Positions 5,467 to 6,117 of a stretch of 6,117 bases of DNA are shown piece by piece. The position numbers and the translations under genes are program-made. Position 1 is the first letter of the stretch, and each line of letters starts with the position of its first letter. Origin of the DNA: an uncultured Clostridia bacterium (GTDB lineage: Bacteria; Bacillota; Clostridia; Christensenellales; Borkfalkiaceae); contig CAMWUS010000088.1 in the NCBI GenBank assembly GCA_947177495.1, positions 1 through 6,117 on the forward strand. Direction: 5' to 3'. Under the pieces are notes generated by a model. That model worked only from the letters and a program-made list of their open reading frames with translations. It was not told where the DNA came from and searched no databases.

Positions 5467-6117
5467 ATAATGGACTTTATGAGTTCCAAGATAGCGGGCG
5501 TACCGTTGCGAATGTCGGCGTCTTTAAGCTTTGCGGCAAGCACGGCATTTGCAACCGTTTGGCAAAGCGTAGTGGGAAGCTCGTTTAAGTTCGCCTCGCG
5601 CAGTACCGCGCACAGCCCTCGCTTTTCGAAGTAGAGGGCGTTTTCAAGTTGGTCACCGCGCGAATTCTTTTCAAGCGGAACGAGCACGGCAGGCTTTTTC
5701 AACGCCAGAATTTCGAATACGGTGTTACTTCCTGCACGGGAAAGTACAATGTCGGCGCAGGCGTACGCGCTTCCCATATCCGTCTCGAATTCCCGCTGAA
5801 CGTATCCCTCGGGGGGATTGTCGAGCAGATTTCCTTTCCCGCATAGGTGAAGGATACGGAATTTTTTTAAAAGCGCGGGCAGGTTGTTACGGATAGCGTT
5901 ATTTAACGCAAGGCTACCGCTTCCTCCGCCCAAAACGAGCAACACGGGCAGTCCCGCGGGCAGACAGAATTTCCGCATGGCGCGGCTCTTTTCTCCGTTT
6001 AAAATCTCCCGCCGAATGGGTGACCCGACGCATTTTCCGTTGGGGAAGAGCGACGCGGTTTCAGGAAAAGAGGTAAGCACCAGCTTGCATTTTTTTGCAA
6101 TCAGTTTTGTGCAGAGT
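5463..6117 (-). CDS. murG: MurG-type UDP-N-acetylglucosamine transferase, C-terminal part (5' end outside window)
   Basis: On the minus strand the frame is open from the window edge to a TAA at 5463-5465, giving 217 residues. MurG adds GlcNAc from UDP-GlcNAc to lipid I, making lipid II on the inner face of the membrane. Fragment landmarks are VGSPIR (30-35), at the junction into the C-terminal domain, the glycine-rich loop LGGGSGSLALN (62-72), and SRAGSNTVFE (126-135) with its conserved glutamate for UDP-GlcNAc binding. NSRGDQLENA (151-160) replaces the usual DHQ-x-x-NA. The SRGDQ form is typical of a MurG subtype seen as a second copy in some Bacillus and widely in Clostridia. Full-length MurG is about 355-365 residues, so the N-terminal acceptor-binding domain is missing. 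The GTG at 6078-6080 is internal, since homology continues upstream of it. No division or cell-wall (dcw) cluster gene is visible beside it. No terminator is visible between it and yunB. Confidence 0.92.
   Translation of the reverse strand, partial: LCTKLIAKKCKLVLTSFPETASLFPNGKCVGSPIRREILNGEKSRAMRKFCLPAGLPVLLVLGGGSGSLALNNAIRNNLPALLKKFRILHLCGKGNLLDNPPEGYVQREFETDMGSAYACADIVLSRAGSNTVFEILALKKPAVLVPLEKNSRGDQLENALYFEKRGLCAVLREANLNELPTTLCQTVANAVLAAKLKDADIRNGTPAILELIKSII

Overview
The window is ordinary chromosomal DNA from a Gram-positive, probably spore-forming member of the Clostridia/Firmicutes. The evidence is a lipobox-bearing PrsA-like foldase directly after mfd (a common clostridial gene order), a YunB sporulation protein behind a SigE-like promoter, strong GGAGG-type ribosome binding sites, and a MurG-type glycosyltransferase of the SRGDQ subtype. 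Base composition looks balanced, neither AT-rich nor very GC-rich. No CRISPR array, transposon, rRNA, tRNA or phage gene was found.

Layout from left to right. Positions 1-1404 carry the C-terminal 467 residues of Mfd, cut by the window edge. A short hairpin (1409-1428) and a SigA-type promoter (1422-1450) follow and overlap each other. The promoter drives a probable three-gene unit: a 700-residue PrsA/parvulin-like lipoprotein (1513-3615), undecaprenyl-diphosphatase uppP 12 nt later (3628-4452), and a 50-codon cysteine-containing YjzC-like gene (4514-4666). A 13-bp hairpin at 4704-4733 ends the unit. A SigE-like promoter (4764-4792) then precedes yunB (4798-5466). On the minus strand, the C-terminal part of a murG-like gene runs from the right edge down to 5463 and meets yunB tail to tail in a shared TTAA.

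How the genes fit together. Apart from Mfd, which links stalled RNA polymerase to DNA repair, the genes point to the cell envelope. The lipoprotein probably assists folding of exported proteins. UppP regenerates the undecaprenyl-phosphate carrier on which MurG-type enzymes build lipid II. YunB acts in spore formation. Nothing here is clearly a new system. The points most worth checking are the enlarged foldase with degenerate parvulin segments, the small cysteine protein, the near-leaderless yunB start, and the possibility that the murG transcript runs antisense through all of yunB.
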